Shown: piece by piece, positions 8,183 through 16,077 of the stretch | Position numbering within the stretch: the stretch's first letter is position 1 | Layout of the letters: the number at the start of each line of letters is the position of its first letter | Virus record (IMG/VR): IMGVR_UViG_3300029954_001014 | Coordinates: 1-32,887 of that record | Reading direction: 5' to 3' (one strand) | Length of the DNA stretch: 32,887 nt | Origin: a virus | Translations under genes and position numbers: made by a program | The notes under the pieces: model-generated | The model's input: only the letters and a program-made list of their open reading frames with translations | Database searches by the model: none | Told to the model about the DNA's origin: nothing

Positions 8183-8674
8183 ATGACCGTCATCGACAAC
8201 GCCCTGCCATCGACGAGTGCCGCCACGCCAGACGCCGGCGCGACCATCATCAACGACGGCTTCTTTATCCACATCGACATGCTCGCCATGCGCGATGCAA
8301 TGCGCCTGGATGGCACCGTCACCGATGCCCGGCTGCGACCGGCCATCGTCAGCGCCATGCTGTGCGTCAATCGTGAACTGTACGAATGGCAGCAAACGCA
8401 ACAGCGCAAGGGCTACGCCAGGCTGGCCGACGTGCCAGCAACGCAGATCGACGACGAAAGCCGCCTCGTCTGCCTCTATCGCCGCGCGGTCTACAGCACG
8501 GCGAAAGCAGACCTGATCGAACGCTATCGCGACTACGACACCACGGCCGCCGCCTTATCCGACAAAAAAAGTATGGAATGGATGGACATCGCACCGGCGG
8601 ATCAGCGCAGAAACGCCCATTGGGCCATTGCCGACATCGTCGGCCGACCGCGCATGACCGTGGAACTCATCTAA
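8183..8674 (+). CDS. L: Head completion/stabilisation protein (P2 gpL family)
   Basis: The 163-aa protein is in the L position. Characteristic text includes FFIHIDMLAMRDAMRLDGTVTDARLRPAIVSAMLCVNRELYEW, ESRLVCLYRRAVYSTAKADLIERYRDYDTT and the C-terminal HWAIADIVGRPRMTVELI. gpL completes filled heads at the connector so that the tail can attach. The start has no strong RBS. The stop overlaps the next start by one base (taATG), suggesting coupled translation. Confidence 0.9.
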   Translation: MTVIDNALPSTSAATPDAGATIINDGFFIHIDMLAMRDAMRLDGTVTDARLRPAIVSAMLCVNRELYEWQQTQQRKGYARLADVPATQIDDESRLVCLYRRAVYSTAKADLIERYRDYDTTAAALSDKKSMEWMDIAPADQRRNAHWAIADIVGRPRMTVELI

Positions 8675-8883
8675 TGCAAGTGCGCAGCCAACAAAACGAA
8701 ACCCTGGACGGCATCATCTGGCGCACCCTGGGAGATGGCAGCGCCTACCTAGAACAAGCCTTGCAACTGAACCCGCACATCGCCGGCTTCGGCGCGGTCC
8801 TGCCCAGCGGCACCCTGATCGCATTGCCGCCCGCCGCACCAGCGCCAGACACGACACAAAGTTCAATCAGCCTATGGGATTAA
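8674..8883 (+). CDS. X: Tail protein X, LysM-like (P2 gpX family)
   Basis: The 69-aa protein belongs to the short tail family that includes P2 gpX. The pattern SQQNETLDGIIWRTLG, then LEQALQLNPHIAGFGAVLPSGTLIALP resembles a LysM repeat and is typical of the family. It is needed for tail assembly and probably sits near the tail tip. Its start codon shares a base with the L stop codon. Confidence 0.9.
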   Translation: MQVRSQQNETLDGIIWRTLGDGSAYLEQALQLNPHIAGFGAVLPSGTLIALPPAAPAPDTTQSSISLWD

Positions 8884-8926
8884 TGCCATGCACTATCAAC
8901 CCCCGATCACCAAAGGAAACCAAACC

Positions 8927-9301
8927 ATGCCAGCAGAATCGACCGGCGGCATCGCCGCCTTAGTGAAGTTATACGGCCTCAAGGCCGCCTTAGGCATGAT
9001 GGGCACCGCACTACTCTACATGGTGCTACCGCCGCGCAACGCCGACGGCTCCTTCAACGAACTCGAATTCGCCGGCCGTCTGGCCTGCGCCGGCGTCTTC
9101 TCCTGCGTCTTTGGCGATCCGGTCTTCGCGCTCCTGGCGCAGCACTGGCCGACCATTGCCAGCGCCATCGGACCCAAACCGGTCGATTTGATGGTCGGCG
9201 CTCCCGCCTGGTGGATCACCCGCGCTGTTGCCCTATGGTTTCAACGCCGCGCTGACAAAGACATCGCCGAGCTCAGCAAGGATGTGAAAGAATCGCTATG
9301 A
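8927..9301 (+). CDS. Phage holin-like membrane protein
   Basis: The 124-aa hydrophobic protein has segments at about residues 14-35 (LKAALGMMGTALLYMVLP), 49-72 (LACAGVFSCVFGDPVFALLAQ) and 92-108 (PAWWITRAVALWF), with a charged C-terminal tail. It precedes the endolysin, the position of the P2 holin gene Y, but its sequence is of the type seen in beta- and gammaproteobacterial P2-like prophages. It would open the inner membrane at lysis. ATG 8927 is preferred because AAAGGAAA lies 7-8 bases upstream; an upstream in-frame ATG at 8888 lacks this. The stop overlaps the endolysin start as ATGA. Confidence 0.85.
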   Translation: MPAESTGGIAALVKLYGLKAALGMMGTALLYMVLPPRNADGSFNELEFAGRLACAGVFSCVFGDPVFALLAQHWPTIASAIGPKPVDLMVGAPAWWITRAVALWFQRRADKDIAELSKDVKESL

Positions 9302-9840
9302 CTATCGACGACATCATCGACGCAGTCATCAACGCCGAGCAAGGCTATGTCAACGACCCCGCCGACCATGGCGGCGAGACCAACTACGGCATCACGGTCG
9401 CCGTCGCCCGCGCCAATGGCTACACCGGCAACATGCGCGACATGCCGCTCGCGCTCGCCCGCCGTATCTACCTGCAACGCTACGTGAACGAACCCAAGTT
9501 TGATCGCGTAATCGCCATCGACAGCCGCATCGGCGCCGAACTGGTGGACACCGGCGTCAACATGGGGCCGCATCGCTCGGCCGAGTTCTTGCAACGCTGG
9601 CTCAATGCCTTCAACGACACCGGCAGTCGCTATCAAGAGCTATTCGTCGACGGTCGTCTGGGCGAGATTTCACTCGCTGCGCTAACCGCCTACATCAAAT
9701 GGCGCGGCAAAGAAGGTAGTAAGGTGATGTTGCGCGCACTCAACAGCATTCAGGGTGCGCGCTATTTGGAAATCGTCGAAGGCAACAAAAGCCAACGTCG
9801 CTTCGCCTACGGCTGGATTCGCAATCGGGTAGTGCCATGA
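9298..9840 (+). CDS. Endolysin, GH108-family peptidoglycan hydrolase
   Basis: The 180-aa protein carries the GH108 signature with the catalytic glutamate in NAEQGYVNDPADHGGETNYGI (E14). The C-terminal region (LFVDGRLGEISLAALTAYIKW) matches the peptidoglycan-binding part that usually follows in this family. It cleaves the glycan strands once the holin opens the membrane. There is no signal peptide, so it is a canonical holin-dependent endolysin. It overlaps both the holin and Rz genes by 4 bases in a tight lysis cassette. This enzyme type differs from the lysozyme-like gpK of P2 itself. Confidence 0.9.
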   Translation: MTIDDIIDAVINAEQGYVNDPADHGGETNYGITVAVARANGYTGNMRDMPLALARRIYLQRYVNEPKFDRVIAIDSRIGAELVDTGVNMGPHRSAEFLQRWLNAFNDTGSRYQELFVDGRLGEISLAALTAYIKWRGKEGSKVMLRALNSIQGARYLEIVEGNKSQRRFAYGWIRNRVVP

Positions 9841-10382
9841 GCTTGCCTGCTTGGTTGCGCAATACTGCCCTAGTCGCGCTACTCGCCGGCGCGGCACTGG
9901 CCGGCTGGACGGTCCAGGGTTGGCGCAAAGACAGCATCATCACCGACTTACGCCTGGCTGCAGCCCAAGCCGACGCAGCAGCCGCATTAACACTCGCGCG
10001 CGCAAGCGAAACCACACACCAACGTGAACAAGACGCCGCCCAAGCACAGCAGGCACGCGAATACCAACTCATCAAGGAAAGAGACGATGCAAAATTTGCT
10101 CGCGATCACTTCATTGCTGGCGTGCGTAGTGGCGCTATCCGGCTGTCAATCCCCATCCTTGCGCGTGACGGAAACACCGACAGCGCAGATACCCGCGTTA
10201 TCAAAGGAAGTCGGCACCAAACGCGTGCCGAACTTGACCCCGAGACTGCGCAGTTTCTTGACGCCATCGCCAGCGACGGCGACGACGCCATCCGACAGCT
10301 AAACGCCTGCATCGACACCTACAACACCGTGCGAGAAAAATTCAATGTACAAACCGGACAGCCTCAAACAGCATCTCACTAA
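9837..10382 (+). CDS. Rz: Rz-like i-spanin
   Basis: The 181-aa protein has an N-terminal membrane anchor (about residues 8-27, TALVALLAGAALAGWTVQGW), followed by a long Ala/Gln-rich coiled coil (AAAQADAAAALTLARASETTHQREQDAAQAQQAREY) and a periplasmic tail. This is the layout of inner-membrane spanins, which fuse inner and outer membranes at the end of lysis. An Rz1 gene is nested in another frame, and the 3' end overlaps gene R by 38 bases. Confidence 0.88.
   Translation: MSLPAWLRNTALVALLAGAALAGWTVQGWRKDSIITDLRLAAAQADAAAALTLARASETTHQREQDAAQAQQAREYQLIKERDDAKFARDHFIAGVRSGAIRLSIPILARDGNTDSADTRVIKGSRHQTRAELDPETAQFLDAIASDGDDAIRQLNACIDTYNTVREKFNVQTGQPQTASH
10087..10302 (+). CDS. Rz1: Rz1-like o-spanin lipoprotein, nested in Rz
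   Basis: The 71-aa lipoprotein lies entirely within Rz in the +1 frame. ATG 10087 is preceded by AAGGAAAGAG. The signal peptide ends in a lipobox ALSGC (C20), followed by a Pro-containing mature part (VTETPTAQIPALS, NLTPRLRSFLTPSPATATTP), as in Rz1 proteins. It should be sorted to the outer membrane and pair with Rz across the periplasm. The longer open frame from 10024 would destroy the signal peptide. Confidence 0.88.
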   Translation: MQNLLAITSLLACVVALSGCQSPSLRVTETPTAQIPALSKEVGTKRVPNLTPRLRSFLTPSPATATTPSDS

Positions 10383-10830
10383 CGCCATTGCCGACCTGCG
10401 CCAGAATCCCGACAAGATGCATATCTTCATCGACGAAGGCAGCGCACTCGGGACCGGCACGGCATCACTATCGTTTCGTTATGAGTACGCGCTGAATGTG
10501 ATTATTACGGATTTTGTAGCGCCGCTCGACGCACTATTCGTACCGATCATTGCCTGGCTCAAGGTCAACCAGGCAGAAATATTTATGAACGAGGAATTGC
10601 GCAAAAAGGCGATCCGCTTTGAAATGGACCTGAACAATCATGAGTCACGCGACATTTCCATCACCCTGCTACTGACCGAGGCCGTCGCCATCAAGGCACT
10701 CGATGCCGGTCGGCTGGATGTCACCCATGTGCGCGAGCCACAACTTACCCCGCCGTATGACGATCCGTTTTGGAAGCTCTACAACGGCGACAACTTGCTG
10801 GCCGAATGGGCCACGCCGAAATCCATATGA
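10345..10830 (+). CDS. R: Tail completion protein (P2 gpR family)
   Basis: The 161-aa protein aligns by eye with P2 gpR: it opens YKPDSLKQHLTNAIADL, then HIFIDEG, TASLSFRYEYALNVIITDF, FVPIIAWLKVNQ and DISITLLLTEAV. gpR caps the head-proximal end of the tail and is needed for joining to the head. It begins inside the end of Rz and its stop overlaps S as ATGA. Confidence 0.93.
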   Translation: MYKPDSLKQHLTNAIADLRQNPDKMHIFIDEGSALGTGTASLSFRYEYALNVIITDFVAPLDALFVPIIAWLKVNQAEIFMNEELRKKAIRFEMDLNNHESRDISITLLLTEAVAIKALDAGRLDVTHVREPQLTPPYDDPFWKLYNGDNLLAEWATPKSI

Positions 10831-11297
10831 ACAACGATCTCACCGCCTTCGAAGAATGGGCCGGTGCGCTGCTATCCAAGCTCGGCCCCGGGCAACGGCG
10901 TGTGCTTGGCCGTCAGGTGGCAATTGAGTTGCGTCGCAGTCAGGCCCAGCGCATCGCGCAACAGCGCGCACCTGACGGTTCGTCCTTTGTGCCGCGCAAG
11001 AATCGCAAAGAATTTCGCGGCAAGGCTGGGCGCATCAAGCGCCAAAAAGCCGCCATGTTCAACAAGCTACGGACAACCGCTTACCTGCAAACACGCGTCG
11101 ATGAAAATCAGATTTCCGTCGGCTTCTTCGGACGGGTCGCGCGCCTGACGCATGTGCATCAGGAAGGCTTGGCGGATCGCGTCGCACCGACCGGGCCGAA
11201 ATACACCTACCCAGTACGTTCGTTGCTGGGGTTTTCGCAAAGCGACTACGCACTAATCCGCGAGGTGCTTCTCAAGCAGTTGGTGCTTGGATCGTAA
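10827..11297 (+). CDS. S: Tail completion protein (P2 gpS family)
   Basis: The 156-aa basic protein shows the family text TAFEEWAGALLSKLGPGQRRVLGRQVAIELRRSQAQRIAQQRAPDGSSFVPRK, a GFFGRVARLTHVHQEG segment, and the end YPVRSLLGFSQSDYALIREVLLKQL. It acts with gpR in finishing the tail. ATG 10827 overlaps the R stop as ATGA; the frame stays open upstream inside R. It is the last morphogenesis gene before the AT-rich cargo block. Confidence 0.93.
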   Translation: MNNDLTAFEEWAGALLSKLGPGQRRVLGRQVAIELRRSQAQRIAQQRAPDGSSFVPRKNRKEFRGKAGRIKRQKAAMFNKLRTTAYLQTRVDENQISVGFFGRVARLTHVHQEGLADRVAPTGPKYTYPVRSLLGFSQSDYALIREVLLKQLVLGS

Positions 11298-11478
11298 TAA
11301 ATATTGACTACACTTGCTATTGCCTGAAAAATCAAGAAAGCTCGCTGTGGATGACGTGTGAATTCGAATATTTCTGATAAAGTTTAGAGGTTTAAATGAC
11401 CGTAATCGTCCAACAGTGGACATGCAATTCGTTAAGAAGTCCTGTCTTCACAAGTATTGCTCCTTATCCTGAGGATCT

Positions 11479-11880
11479 TTGAAAGTACGTATCAGAATGG
11501 AAAATGCAAAAGAAAGAATTATTAAAATCCTCTTGAGAGTAATTCGATTAGCAAACCTTCCTATCTGGCACCATACCAAGGCGATGCTTACAGTGATACT
11601 GATGCTCTGGGGGAGATTGGTTTTTCTGCGCTTCAATGAGGCACAGCGATGGGAGGTTCGAGGCAGTGAAGTGATTCAGATCTCCGTTCTGGGTAGCGCC
11701 TTCATCCTCGCTGTGTGGCTTCTCAGTGGTTTTGCCAATTATTGCCAGTACTCACGATTTCCCGCTTATTTGAAATTGGTTTCTGCCAGCAGATTTATCG
11801 GACGAATTCTGTGGTACGGCGTTATTAGCTCGGTGATTGTGCTCGTTATACTTGGTGTCTTATTTGGTGTTGGTACTTAA
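11479..11880 (+). CDS. Membrane protein of unknown function (cargo)
   Basis: This protein of up to 133 aa has three likely membrane segments (about residues 35-50 AMLTVILMLWGRLVFL, 67-87 VIQISVLGSAFILAVWLLSGF, and the C-terminal 108-131 IGRILWYGVISSVIVLVILGVLFG) and a basic N-terminus. I do not recognise a family. The TTG at 11479 has a GAGGA upstream but only a short gap; ATG 11497 (MENAKER, 127 aa) is the alternative. The base composition is visibly AT-richer than the flanking S and V operons, and it is followed by its own terminator, suggesting an independently acquired moron. Confidence 0.6.
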   Translation: MKVRIRMENAKERIIKILLRVIRLANLPIWHHTKAMLTVILMLWGRLVFLRFNEAQRWEVRGSEVIQISVLGSAFILAVWLLSGFANYCQYSRFPAYLKLVSASRFIGRILWYGVISSVIVLVILGVLFGVGT

Positions 11881-11922
11881 GGCCGCAACCGACCAAAAGC
11901 AGACATCCATCAAAAGCAAAAG

Positions 11923-11945
11923 GTCCGCATTTGCGGGCTTTTTTT
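11923..11945 (+). terminator. Intrinsic terminator
   Basis: GTCCGC pairs with GCGGGC (one G-T pair) around an ATTT loop, followed by seven T. It ends the 133-aa membrane-protein unit and would also stop read-through from gene S. Confidence 0.8.
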
Positions 11946-12054
11946 GATACAGTTATCGATGTCCGCAATTGGCTAAGAGTGGAAAGCCATAGACGAACAT
12001 AAGTCCCCGTCTCTCAATTCATAATGTTTATAACTAATCAGAAAAGGAAATATT

Positions 12055-12294
12055 GTGGGCCCGACACTCATCAGTTTTTTACCGATGTTTATCATCCAGT
12101 TGATTTATGCAGTCTTTGTTGCGCAAATAGCGGCACGAACAAATAAGAACATCCCTGTTTATGTCGTAGTCACTCTGATTCCCATTGTTGGTATGTTCTT
12201 CTTGATCTATGTTTTCTGGTCGACGATCTTGTCGCTCCTTGACTCAGTAAATCAGTTAAAGCAGTCGCTGACCAGCAAGATTGAAGGAACATGA
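12055..12294 (+). CDS. Small two-TM membrane protein (cargo)
   Basis: The 79-aa protein starts with GTG behind a good AAAAGGAAA RBS. Two membrane helices (about residues 6-25 and 33-58, VYVVVTLIPIVGMFFLIYVFW) are followed by a short amphipathic tail (LLDSVNQLKQSLTSKIEG). I recognise no family. It has its own terminator immediately downstream, so it forms a second insulated cassette. Membrane localisation and insulation fit a lysogenic-conversion or superinfection-exclusion gene, but this is only inferred. Confidence 0.65.
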   Translation: MGPTLISFLPMFIIQLIYAVFVAQIAARTNKNIPVYVVVTLIPIVGMFFLIYVFWSTILSLLDSVNQLKQSLTSKIEGT

Positions 12295-12319
12295 GTGAAA
12301 CGGACATCCGAAGAAGCGT

Positions 12320-12344
12320 AAAGCCCGCTAAATGCGGGCTTTTT
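12320..12344 (+). terminator. Intrinsic terminator
   Basis: A perfect 9-bp stem AAAGCCCGC/GCGGGCTTT with loop TAAAT ends in a T-run. It lies 25 bases after the stop of the 79-aa protein. Confidence 0.85.
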
Positions 12345-12452
12345 GCTGTTTCGAGAAAATGCTCGGATACACTTCGATAGCAAAGTCCAAGCAGGGAACA
12401 CTATGTATTAAGGGAACGATCAATCCCTTCATAATCATATAAGGAAATTGTG

Positions 12453-12956
12453 ATGAAGTATTTTGTTTGCTTGTTTTGGGCGTTTATTATTTCACTGGAG
12501 TTATTTATGCTCAATGGAGCCATTGGTGATTATTTCTCGTATTCACACCCACCGATGAATACCTCATTGGAGGATGAAACATTCTTGATTCTTAAGGCCT
12601 CAATGAAGGTGCCAAATTTTAAGATTTTGAGTGCGAATGGTTCAGAAAGTTATTTATCGTTTCCTTATAGTGTGATGGGCCCACCAAAAAGTGGCGTGAA
12701 CGCAGAGTTTTTAAAGAGAAGTGATATGGATTCCCTCCAGGGGTGTAAGGCTCACGCCAAGGTTGCCAAACTTTCTTGGTTGTTTGTGAACCGTAAGCAA
12801 ATATGGAGTATTGCATGTGAAAACGGTGGAATTGAGTTTTCATTAAGCGAGATTGAGAGTCATTACACTCAAGGAGCGATCACAAAATTGATCATTGGGT
12901 TAGTCCTGGCGGCGATAGTGCCGTGGCTTATCCTAAAAAAGCTAAGGTGGATTTAA
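12453..12956 (+). CDS. Membrane-anchored protein of unknown function (cargo)
   Basis: The 167-aa protein has an N-terminal hydrophobic segment (about residues 3-25), a roughly 115-residue soluble domain containing two Cys (QGCKAHAK, SIACENGG), and a C-terminal membrane helix (IIGLVLAAIVPWLILKKL). ATG 12453 follows AAGGA with a 7-base gap; the overlapping GTG at 12450 is less well placed. I recognise no family. The bipartite anchoring suggests the middle domain faces the periplasm. It is the third gene of the AT-rich S-V block. Confidence 0.65.
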   Translation: MKYFVCLFWAFIISLELFMLNGAIGDYFSYSHPPMNTSLEDETFLILKASMKVPNFKILSANGSESYLSFPYSVMGPPKSGVNAEFLKRSDMDSLQGCKAHAKVAKLSWLFVNRKQIWSIACENGGIEFSLSEIESHYTQGAITKLIIGLVLAAIVPWLILKKLRWI

Positions 12957-13071
12957 ATCTAAAGGTGGTTAGGAAATATTTCTGAATTTAAATCAGAAGG
13001 AATTTCAAAGGTAGTGCCCCTTGAGAATTTTTAATCATCGCTAAAAGAATAATATTTTTGTTAGGGCTAGC

Positions 13072-13476
13072 ATGCGTCTCCTGAATATCCTCATAGCTTC
13101 TTTACTTTTACATCAGCTCGTTGCCTTTGCAGAGTCGGCAAGTTGTTTGAAGTATGAGCCAGAGGTTGTTACGATATCTGGGAAACTGGTTAGAGAGACA
13201 TTTCCTGGTCGTCCTAACTACGAAAGCATTGCAGATGGAGATGAGCCAGAAACTGGCTTTTATTTATTGCCAGAGACGCCAATATGTACAGTCGCTGAAA
13301 ATGCAATAAATCAAACTGCATTTAATGATGTTAAAAAAATTCAGCTCGTTCTCAATGAAAAACAGTACGACGAACTCAGACCTAAACTTGGTACAACGAT
13401 TCGACTAAGAGGGCAATTATTTTCTGCATTCACTAGGCATCATCATGCAAACGTATTACTTCAGATTCTTAACTGA
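13072..13476 (+). CDS. Exported DUF4431-like protein (cargo)
   Basis: The 134-aa protein has a signal peptide (residues 1-20, cleavage near AFA-ES). The mature part reads CLKYEPEVVTISGKLVRETFPGRPNYESIADGDEPETGFYLLPETPIC in pieces that match my memory of the DUF4431 family, a small beta-rich periplasmic domain of unknown function. The end (KLGTTIRLRGQLFSAFTRHHHANVLL) resembles an OB-like strand pattern. The next gene starts 18 bases later, so the two exported proteins may be made together. The RBS is weak. Confidence 0.7.
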   Translation: MRLLNILIASLLLHQLVAFAESASCLKYEPEVVTISGKLVRETFPGRPNYESIADGDEPETGFYLLPETPICTVAENAINQTAFNDVKKIQLVLNEKQYDELRPKLGTTIRLRGQLFSAFTRHHHANVLLQILN

Positions 13477-13494
13477 GTTGGAGCAGAAAATAAA

Positions 13495-14592
13495 ATGAAT
13501 TTGGTTACTAAGTATTTTCCTGCCATGGTATTGGTGTTTATCGGTTTATCAAACGCCTTTGGTGCATCATCCACAGACACCTCAGATCAACCCAGTTTTT
13601 CCTGTTTATCTCCGACCAAACTAGAGGCAACTATTTGTGCTGATCCGACGTTGACTGCCCGTGACCGAACTATGGCGGCCCTCTATGCGGTAGCCCACAA
13701 CGGCATTTTTGGTTCCCGCACATCACAAGAAGAGACGCGGCAAAAAAAATGGCTCAAGGATAGGGATGTACGTTGCCCAAAGGAGGAAACATATACTTGT
13801 CTCGTGGATGCTTACGATGATCGCTTATATGAACTGGCAGTCGCAGCACTTTTCCAATCCCCTACTCTTGCTCTCGCTGAAATTCGTCGCCAAAAGCCGA
13901 AATCTGCACCGATTTACGAGGCCATTTATAACTATGTAACGCGTGATCAAGCATCCGACAGAGCCAAGATTGTAGAACCATTGATTGCGCCGTTATTTCA
14001 AAACGTCGACGAAGATCTACGGGATCGTATTTTATCTGGTGAAGACATTCTAGACGCGCATGCGGCGGTAGCATCCGACTTTGCATTCGCGTTAATTTTG
14101 GATGTCGCATCGATTAATGAAACAAGGCTGATCTTGCCGTGTGTAGCTTTAATTCGTCGCCCCAATCTCGTTGATGCTCTGGGTCCACATTACAGCGGCG
14201 CCCTTGATGGTTCACTTATCCGATCGAATTGCATGGAGGTACTCCCATCTATTCCGGGAGTGGATCGTCTTGTCAATACCGCAGTGTCTGTGCAGCCATT
14301 TTGTCCAGGAACTATAAGATTTTCACTTGCGCGTGCCTATGATCAGACCTTAGTTGAAATCCGTCTTCACCTTAGGTATCCGTGGAAAACAGTTGGTCTT
14401 CCGGAAAGCGAGCAAGCTAATGAAAATAATTTCCGTTCGTCACATCAAGCGCCAATTGAAGCGGCAATTGCCGAATTAGCCAACTATTATGCAGAATATT
14501 TTGGCATTTCAAAACAGCAGGCTAGGATCGATGCGAATTCTGCAATCAATGCCGTTATTGGAGGCGCATTTAATCTGTGTGAGGAGGGGTAA
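13495..14592 (+). CDS. Exported protein with LprI-like (DUF1311) N-terminal domain
   Basis: The 365-aa protein has a signal peptide (cleavage near AFG-AS, residue 23). Residues 35-115 hold the DUF1311/LprI pattern: FSCLSPTKLEATICADPTLTARDRTMAALY, then KKWLKDRDVRCP...TCLVDAYDDRLYEL, with four Cys (37, 48, 94, 102) likely forming two disulfides. LprI of Mycobacterium inhibits lysozyme, and related domains are common in proteobacterial periplasmic proteins. The remaining 250 residues are helical and unrecognised. It sits directly behind the DUF4431-like gene. A lysozyme-inhibitor function would be interesting in a phage, but it is not shown by sequence. Confidence 0.65.
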   Translation: MNLVTKYFPAMVLVFIGLSNAFGASSTDTSDQPSFSCLSPTKLEATICADPTLTARDRTMAALYAVAHNGIFGSRTSQEETRQKKWLKDRDVRCPKEETYTCLVDAYDDRLYELAVAALFQSPTLALAEIRRQKPKSAPIYEAIYNYVTRDQASDRAKIVEPLIAPLFQNVDEDLRDRILSGEDILDAHAAVASDFAFALILDVASINETRLILPCVALIRRPNLVDALGPHYSGALDGSLIRSNCMEVLPSIPGVDRLVNTAVSVQPFCPGTIRFSLARAYDQTLVEIRLHLRYPWKTVGLPESEQANENNFRSSHQAPIEAAIAELANYYAEYFGISKQQARIDANSAINAVIGGAFNLCEEG

Positions 14593-14781
14593 AGCTGTCA
14601 TCGGAGGTATTTGTAGATCCCCATCAGCGTCGATGAAGAAGCGCTTATTGAGTAGATACTCATTCCCTTCTAACCATACTGTCCTTCACTGCGACATGTA
14701 TCTCGCTTGATGAAACTACTAATTTCTTCCCATCAATGAGATATGCATTGAACGTAATCAGACTAGGAATCACCCACTGCA

Positions 14782-15303
14782 ATGAATTTTTTGAATACAT
14801 TAATCCGGAATATCACAACAATCATTGTCGGCCCTGTCGCAGTCTTGATGGCCTATGGTGATTGGGAAGGACAATATCTTTATTTACCTCCCAGCGAACG
14901 ACCTTACGGCTTTCTGATGAGCGCGTTTAGCGCATCGTTTTCTCTAGCGATTCTTGGCATTTATCTGGCTTTTGATAAAGAAAGTGAAAACTATTCCATT
15001 AAGCAGCGACTAATTTTGATCACAAAAGTCGCTTTCATTTTTTTGCTCCCGTCCATCATCATGGATACATACAATCAATTCTCGTTGCATTCAAAAGTGG
15101 ACGTCGAGCACGGTACGCGCAATTACCTTGTTGTGAATTGCATTGCCATAACAAGTGGTGTACTTGGTATTCAAATAGCCATGAAAAAAAATGTCTGGGA
15201 TGCAAAAATTTTTGCTAGCGTCGCTTACATACTATTTTCCAGCGCATATTATATTTTCATGCTCTTCGTTCTCATGATTGCTCTATCTGGAAAAATTCCC
15301 TAA
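14782..15303 (+). CDS. Polytopic membrane protein of unknown function (cargo)
   Basis: The 173-aa protein has about five hydrophobic segments (residues 8-25, 44-62, 77-95, 116-134, 143-169). No family is recognised. The RBS (AGGA) is 13 bases away, so expression may be weak or the start may differ. It is the last gene of the AT-rich block before the V promoter region. The 190 bases before it show no gene. Confidence 0.6.
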   Translation: MNFLNTLIRNITTIIVGPVAVLMAYGDWEGQYLYLPPSERPYGFLMSAFSASFSLAILGIYLAFDKESENYSIKQRLILITKVAFIFLLPSIIMDTYNQFSLHSKVDVEHGTRNYLVVNCIAITSGVLGIQIAMKKNVWDAKIFASVAYILFSSAYYIFMLFVLMIALSGKIP

Positions 15304-15353
15304 CCGACAAGTTCAAAAAATATCGTCACCACGTTATCTCTTTCCCATTCACT

Positions 15354-15383
15354 TTGACGCACTAGATTAGTAAACCGTATACC
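15354..15383 (+). promoter_or_regulatory. Candidate promoter for the V-W-J-I-H operon
   Basis: TTGACG (15354-15359), an 18-base spacer and TATACC (15378-15383) lie about 50 bases before V. In P2, V has its own Ogr-dependent late promoter, and upstream terminators in the cargo block require one here too. I could not see a convincing TGT-N12-ACA Ogr site. Confidence 0.4.
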
Positions 15384-15432
15384 AACCCGCCGCAACGTGC
15401 CTTCTCACGCGCGATCCGGCACCATGGGTTGC

Positions 15433-16077
15433 ATGAGTTACGACCTCTCCGACATCGCCCGCACGCTTACCAATCTGATCCGCACCGGCGTCATCGCCGA
15501 GGTGGATGGCGACAAAGCGCGCGTGCAGTTGGCCCCCAATTTATTCACCACCTGGCTACGCTGGATCACTGTTCGCGCCGGCAATGCGCGCACCTGGTGG
15601 TCACCCTCCATCGGCGAGCAAGTGATTGTTCTCTCACCCGATGGCGACCTGAGCAAAGGCAAAATCCTCGGCAGCATCTACACGCTCGACGCACCCGCAC
15701 CCGAGACGAACCCGCTGGTGCATGCCACCCACTATCCCGACGGCGCAGTCGTCCGCTACGACGCCCAGGCGCATGCCCTGAGTGCCATTCTCCCCAGTGG
15801 TAGCACCGCAACCGTCAAAGCCGACCTCGTAACGGCCGACGCAAAACAAACTGTCTGCACCGGCGATGTCGAAATCAAAGGCGACCTGGTCGTACAAGGA
15901 ACAAGTGCACTGAACAACGGCGCAACCGTCAAGGGCGGCAGCGGCGGCGCGGCGGTCGTCATCAAGGGCGACGTAAGCGCCACCGGCGACGTCAAAGCCG
16001 GCAATATCAGTCTGCGCCATCACAAAACCACCGGCGTCAAACGTGGCGACGAAGTCAGCGACGGGCCGACAGCATGA
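15433..16077 (+). CDS. V: Baseplate spike protein (P2 gpV family)
   Basis: The 214-aa protein is the trimeric membrane-piercing spike. The N-terminal OB-fold (IARTLTNLIRTGVIAEVDGDKARVQLAPNLFTTWLRWITVRAGNARTWWSPSIGEQV) matches P2 gpV closely. The C-terminal half is a repetitive beta-helix (VEIKGDLVVQGTSALNNGATVKGG...). The apex motif, normally HxH for iron binding, reads LRHHKTTGV here. ATG 15433 (SYDLSDIAR) gives the family-like N-terminus; upstream ATGs at 15397 and 15424 have no better RBS. The stop overlaps W. Confidence 0.93.
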   Translation: MSYDLSDIARTLTNLIRTGVIAEVDGDKARVQLAPNLFTTWLRWITVRAGNARTWWSPSIGEQVIVLSPDGDLSKGKILGSIYTLDAPAPETNPLVHATHYPDGAVVRYDAQAHALSAILPSGSTATVKADLVTADAKQTVCTGDVEIKGDLVVQGTSALNNGATVKGGSGGAAVVIKGDVSATGDVKAGNISLRHHKTTGVKRGDEVSDGPTA

